A stretch of 64,000 nt of DNA. Origin: Rouxiella sp. S1S-2 (GTDB lineage: Bacteria > Pseudomonadota > Gammaproteobacteria > Enterobacterales > Enterobacteriaceae). Of this stretch, positions 60,582-64,000 are shown piece by piece (within the stretch, counting starts at the first letter, position 1; every line of letters starts with the position of its first letter). Below the pieces are notes generated by a model. It ran no database searches, had not been told where the DNA came from, and worked only from the letters and a program-made list of their open reading frames with translations. The translations under genes were made by a program, and so were the position numbers. The DNA is taken from contig NZ_WFKL01000001.1 of assembly GCF_009208105.1 (NCBI RefSeq), forward strand, positions 3,534,001 through 3,598,000, written 5' to 3'.

Positions 60582-60754
60582 AATAACTCGTTGCAAACCA
60601 AACGGATTTAAATAGACAGCGTCGAGTGGGTAAATAAGTCCGTTTTCCCCACTATAAAGAGTCAGTTACCGAAGTTCAGAATTAAGCGCCGATGTAAACT
60701 CCTGTAAAAAGCGTGACGAAGAGCACACTTTCGGCGTAATTGACGGCGCGATTG

Positions 60755-60770
60755 TCTACAATTAAAGGAT
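60755..60770 (+). promoter_or_regulatory. Possible sigma-S-type -10 element for treF
   Basis: TCTACAATTAAAGG resembles the RpoS-preferred -10 (C at -13, TAnnnT then A-rich). It lies about 60 bp before the treF start. A TTGACG at 60740 is too close to act as -35. Weak call. Confidence 0.3.
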
Positions 60771-60825
60771 ATAAGCACGGAATTCACTCCGTAAATTTAG
60801 GACACAATAAAGAGGTTTGTCGCTT

Positions 60826-62481
60826 ATGCACAACTCTAAATTACTTGTTATTGAACCAGTGGAATTTGAAATAGACCCAAACAGCCATGTCGATTTAGAG
60901 CCGCTGGAGCTGATTTTAGAAAGAATGATGGACGCAGAGCCAGAGCCGGAAATGATCGGAGGCCTGCCCAATTCGGATGCGCTGACCCCCGCAGACCGTT
61001 ATCTCGAACTTTTCGAGGACGTGCAGTCCGCACACATTTTTGAAGACAGCAAAACCTTTCCCGACTGCGCGCCCAAAATGGACCCGCTCGACATTCTTAT
61101 TCGCTATCGTAAGGTTAAAAAGCATCCCGGCTTTAGTCTGAAAAACTTCGTGGCGCAGCACTTTTGGCTGACCGCGCACCGCAGCAGCGATTACGTCTCA
61201 AATCCGGGAGACACGCTTAAGGAACACATCGATAATCTGTGGCCCGTGCTGACGCGAGAACCGGAAGATCATATTCCTTGGTCTTCCCTGCTTACGCTAC
61301 CGCAGGCCTACGTCGTGCCCGGCGGGCGGTTTGGTGAAACGTATTATTGGGATTCCTACTTCACCATGCTCGGTCTGGCCGAGAGCGGCAGACACGATCT
61401 GCTACGTACCATGGCCGATAATTTCGCATGGATGATCGAAATTTATGGCCACATCCCCAACGGCAACCGCACCTACTACCTAAGCCGATCCCAGCCGCCG
61501 GTGTTTGCCCTGATGGTCGAGCTTTTTGAGGAAGACGGCGTTCGCGGTGCGCGTCGGTATTACGATCATCTGATTAAAGAATACGCATTCTGGATGGATG
61601 GCTCTGAATCGTTGGCGCCCAATCAGGCCTATCGTCACGTTGTAAGAATGCCCGATGGGGCGTTTTTGAATCGTTACTGGGACGACAGGGATACGCCGCG
61701 CGACGAATCCTGGCGTGAAGATGTTGAAACAGCGAAACACTCAAGTCGCCCGGCAAATCAGGTCTACCGCGACCTGCGCGCAGGGGCAGCGTCTGGATGG
61801 GACTATTCGTCTCGCTGGCTGCGTGACGCGGGACGTCTTGCGAGTATTCGCACGACTAACTTTATACCGGTTGACCTCAACGCCTTCCTTTATAAGCTTG
61901 AAAGCACCATTGCCAACATCGCGTCCCTGAAAGCCGAAAAGGACACCGAGGCGCTATTCCTCCAGCGGGCCGAGGCGAGAAGAACTGCAATGAACCGCTT
62001 TCTTTGGGATGAGGATCAGGGCTGTTTTCGCGACTACGACTGGTATCGCCAGCAGATGGCGCTGTTTTCAGCGGCCAGCGTGGTGCCACTTTACGTCGGC
62101 CTCGCCACCCACCACCAGGCTGAAAGATTGGCCGAAGCGGTGCGTACCCGCCTGCTCACGCCGGGTGGTGTGATGGCCACAGAATATGAAACCGGTGAAC
62201 AGTGGGATAAACCTAACGGCTGGGCGCCTTTGCAGTGGATGGCGATTCAGGGCTTTAAAATGTATGGCAATGACGCACTGGGTGACCAGATTGCCCGCAG
62301 TTGGTTAAAAACGGTCAATCATTTTTACCAAGAGCATCATAAGCTTATTGAAAAGTACCACATTTCCGGCGACGACTCTCGCGCCGGGGGCGGGGGTGAA
62401 TACCCGCTTCAGGACGGCTTTGGCTGGACCAACGGCGTTGTGCGAAGACTCATAGGGCTGTACGGTGAGAATTTCGACTGA
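60826..62481 (+). CDS. treF: Cytoplasmic trehalase
   Basis: A 551-residue GH37 trehalase that splits trehalose into two glucoses in the cytoplasm. No signal peptide, so TreF not TreA. The N-terminal acidic stretch ([20 protein letters not shown]) is typical of TreF. Signature 1 is [15 protein letters not shown] and signature 2 is [14 protein letters not shown]. The start at 60826 (ATG) is chosen because AAAGAGG precedes it; an in-frame TTG at 60817 is less likely. Together with otsBA it sets trehalose turnover. Confidence 0.96.
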   Translation: MHNSKLLVIEPVEFEIDPNSHVDLEPLELILERMMDAEPEPEMIGGLPNSDALTPADRYLELFEDVQSAHIFEDSKTFPDCAPKMDPLDILIRYRKVKKHPGFSLKNFVAQHFWLTAHRSSDYVSNPGDTLKEHIDNLWPVLTREPEDHIPWSSLLTLPQAYVVPGGRFGETYYWDSYFTMLGLAESGRHDLLRTMADNFAWMIEIYGHIPNGNRTYYLSRSQPPVFALMVELFEEDGVRGARRYYDHLIKEYAFWMDGSESLAPNQAYRHVVRMPDGAFLNRYWDDRDTPRDESWREDVETAKHSSRPANQVYRDLRAGAASGWDYSSRWLRDAGRLASIRTTNFIPVDLNAFLYKLESTIANIASLKAEKDTEALFLQRAEARRTAMNRFLWDEDQGCFRDYDWYRQQMALFSAASVVPLYVGLATHHQAERLAEAVRTRLLTPGGVMATEYETGEQWDKPNGWAPLQWMAIQGFKMYGNDALGDQIARSWLKTVNHFYQEHHKLIEKYHISGDDSRAGGGGEYPLQDGFGWTNGVVRRLIGLYGENFD

Positions 62482-62491
62482 TGTTGTAGAT

Positions 62492-62524
62492 GAGGGGGAG
62501 CGGAATCCCCCTCGTGGTTTTTTT
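62492..62524. terminator. Terminator between treF and the convergent molybdoenzyme gene
   Basis: GAGGGGG / CCCCCTC stem with an 8-nt loop, followed by GTGGTTTTTTTAAA. Clear T tract on the treF side; it also overlaps the stop codon region of the minus-strand gene. Confidence 0.85.
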
Positions 62525-64000
62525 AAATCTCACCGGTCACAAACTGCGGTGGCTGGAAGGCGGTTACCTCCGGCAGTGCCTCGTTCCACGCAGCAATATC
62601 GACCCAACAGCTTTGTGCGCTGCACCCCTGCCCCAATCGCGAACTGCCGCAGTCTTCAGTCAGTACATTCGGATTACCATGCTTGTCGAGGGATCCGGTT
62701 TTTTGCGGATCCTGAGGATCGTACCAGGCACCGGTCGCCATCTGCACCACGCCCGGCCTGATGTCTTCACTGAGGTGAACGCCCGCCAGAATAGCGCCAC
62801 GGTGGTTAAACACCTTCACTACGCTACCCTCGATGATGCCACGCGCCGCGGCGTCGTGCGGATGTAGCCACAGCGGCTCGCGCTCCTGCACTTTACTGTT
62901 GCGACTCACGCTGCCATGATCGTACTGGCTGTGCAAGCGGGTTCGCGGCTGGCTTGAAAGAAGATGCAAAGGCCAGCGGGCGGAGATTTCGCGCTGCTCT
63001 GTTTCCTCTTTCTCATACCAAAACGGATGTCCCGGACACTCTTCATAACCAAAATCGGCCACCGTTTGCGAGAAGATTTCAATTTTGCCGGACGGTGTCG
63101 TCAGCGGCGAGGCCACAGGATTCTCGCGAAACGCCTGTAGGAAAATCTGCGGCTCTTCCGGCAAGGCGTATTCGAGTTTGCCACGCTGCCAGAACTCGTC
63201 AAACGGCGGCAGCTCAATACCGTCGGCCTGTGCACGTGGCATTGAACCTTCATACAGATGGCGTATCCAGGCGGCAGCGTCGCGCCCTTCGGTAAAGCTT
63301 TCGCCAAATCCAAGCCGCTCGGCCAGCGCGCTAAAAATGGCGTAGTCATCACGAGATTCCCCCTGCGGCGCAATGTGCTGGCGCATTGCTATCATGAAAC
63401 CATCGTTACTGGCGCTGCCAATGTCTTCACGCTCAAGCGAGGTGGTCGCAGGAAATACGATATCGGCAAACTTCGCCTGCGAGGTCCAATACTGCTCATG
63501 AACAATGACCGTGTCGGGCTGACGCCACGCCTCAACCAGGCGATTTAAATCCTGATGATGATGAAAAGCATTGCCGCCTGCCCAATAAACCACGCGAATG
63601 TCAGGATAGCGGCAATCCTGTCCATCAAACTGGTAGGCTCCGCCGGGGTTGAGCAGCATGTCGGAGAGCCGTGCGACCGGGATTTTATCACTTATCGCAT
63701 TGTGTCCTGCGGGAAAACGCGGACCGGAGAAAGTGCGTCGTTGAGCCCCTGCCAAATTGGTTGAGGCATAGGCAAAACCCAGGCCGCCGCCGGGCGTGCC
63801 AATCTGGCCAATCAGCGCCGCTAGCGCAACCGTCGCCCAAAATGTCTGTTCACCCTGCCTTGCGCGCTGCAGCGACCAGGCGATATTGATCATCGTGCGT
63901 TTGGACGTCATTTCACGCGCCAGTTGGCGAATAGTGTCTTCCTCAACGCCGGTCAACGCCGCCGCCCACGCTGGCGTTTTGGCCACGCCGTCTTTTTGAC
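62523..64000 (-). CDS. Molybdopterin oxidoreductase, BisC/TorA-type (partial)
   Basis: The C-terminal ~490 residues of a Mo-bis-MGD enzyme of the DMSO/TMAO/biotin sulfoxide reductase type. The frame is open to the end of the window, so the N-terminus with the Ser-type Mo ligand lies beyond 64000. Visible blocks are QRARQGEQTFWATVALAALI, IRVVYWAGGNAFHHHQDLN, SLEREDIGSAS, and the C-terminal cofactor domain (LHSQYDHGSVSRNSK). BisC, TorA/TorZ and similar S- or N-oxide reductases share this order; the exact member cannot be set without the N-terminus. Confidence 0.85.
   Translation of the reverse strand, partial: QKDGVAKTPAWAAALTGVEEDTIRQLAREMTSKRTMINIAWSLQRARQGEQTFWATVALAALIGQIGTPGGGLGFAYASTNLAGAQRRTFSGPRFPAGHNAISDKIPVARLSDMLLNPGGAYQFDGQDCRYPDIRVVYWAGGNAFHHHQDLNRLVEAWRQPDTVIVHEQYWTSQAKFADIVFPATTSLEREDIGSASNDGFMIAMRQHIAPQGESRDDYAIFSALAERLGFGESFTEGRDAAAWIRHLYEGSMPRAQADGIELPPFDEFWQRGKLEYALPEEPQIFLQAFRENPVASPLTTPSGKIEIFSQTVADFGYEECPGHPFWYEKEETEQREISARWPLHLLSSQPRTRLHSQYDHGSVSRNSKVQEREPLWLHPHDAAARGIIEGSVVKVFNHRGAILAGVHLSEDIRPGVVQMATGAWYDPQDPQKTGSLDKHGNPNVLTEDCGSSRLGQGCSAQSCWVDIAAWNEALPEVTAFQPPQFVTGEI

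Overview
The window comes from a member of the Enterobacterales. The evidence is the otsB-otsA-treF trehalose genes, a BisC/TorA-type molybdoenzyme, and a tRNA-Asn-derived attachment site of the type used by the Yersinia high-pathogenicity island and ICEKp/ICEEc elements. Genus cannot be fixed from sequence reading alone. Roughly the first 49.3 kb looks like the right-hand part of an integrative and conjugative element (ICE). The rest is chromosome or an older, stabilised island. A 17-bp tRNA-Asn 3'-end sequence (49316-49332), followed by a tRNA-type terminator, marks the right junction. No integrase and no second att copy were seen, so the left end is probably upstream of base 1. It is unclear whether genes 14-2711 belong to the ICE.

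Layout from the left: (1) 14-2788, a LysR regulator and an oxidative-stress-type group (TetR regulator, carboxymuconolactone decarboxylase/AhpD-like protein, OsmC-like protein) with matching palindromic operators before the TetR and OsmC genes. (2) 3078-10096, the most striking locus: a seven-gene, AT-rich minus-strand operon encoding an AfsA-type tandem-hotdog protein, an acyl carrier protein, a ketosynthase, a HAD phosphatase, an aldo/keto reductase, an MFS exporter and a PHP phosphoesterase, with a convergent LysR regulator. This set could make, finish and export a gamma-butyrolactone, butenolide or furan-type small molecule, the class of hormones best known from Streptomyces. It sits where related elements carry siderophore or other cargo. 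(3) 10299-28523, the ICE backbone: AlpA, a DUF2857-like protein and a TraR/DksA-type zinc-finger protein, then a full VirB1-VirB11 type IV secretion system (VirB3-VirB4 fused, EexN-like exclusion lipoprotein, KikA/TrbM-like protein), a structured candidate oriT, MobB/MobC-type coupling protein and relaxase, and an ArdC antirestriction protein.

(4) 28754-29525, a 36-unit telomere-like hexamer array (GGGTTT then GAGTTT) and remnants of IS110 and IS3 elements. (5) 29591-48707, a probable defence and accessory region: an HNH-NACHT NLR-like protein (1446 aa), a PD-(D/E)XK-STAND protein (1442 aa), a divergent 1226-aa protein of unknown family, a protein with a helix-turn-helix-like N-terminus, several orphans, and a two-gene module pairing a nuclease-like protein with a membrane-anchored coiled-coil protein.

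(6) 49500-56069, beyond the attachment site: a LysR-controlled catabolic cluster (LeuC/LeuD-type hydro-lyase, FAH-family protein, alpha/beta hydrolase) with a divergent MFS transporter. (7) 56193-64000, chromosomal genes: a benzoylformate-decarboxylase-like ThDP enzyme, otsBA, treF, and a molybdopterin oxidoreductase that runs off the window end. The ICE genes would work together as transfer machinery (VirB, MobB, MobC, oriT), recipient entry aid (ArdC) and host-benefit cargo (small-molecule operon plus defence island). All functions are inferred from motifs, lengths and gene order.
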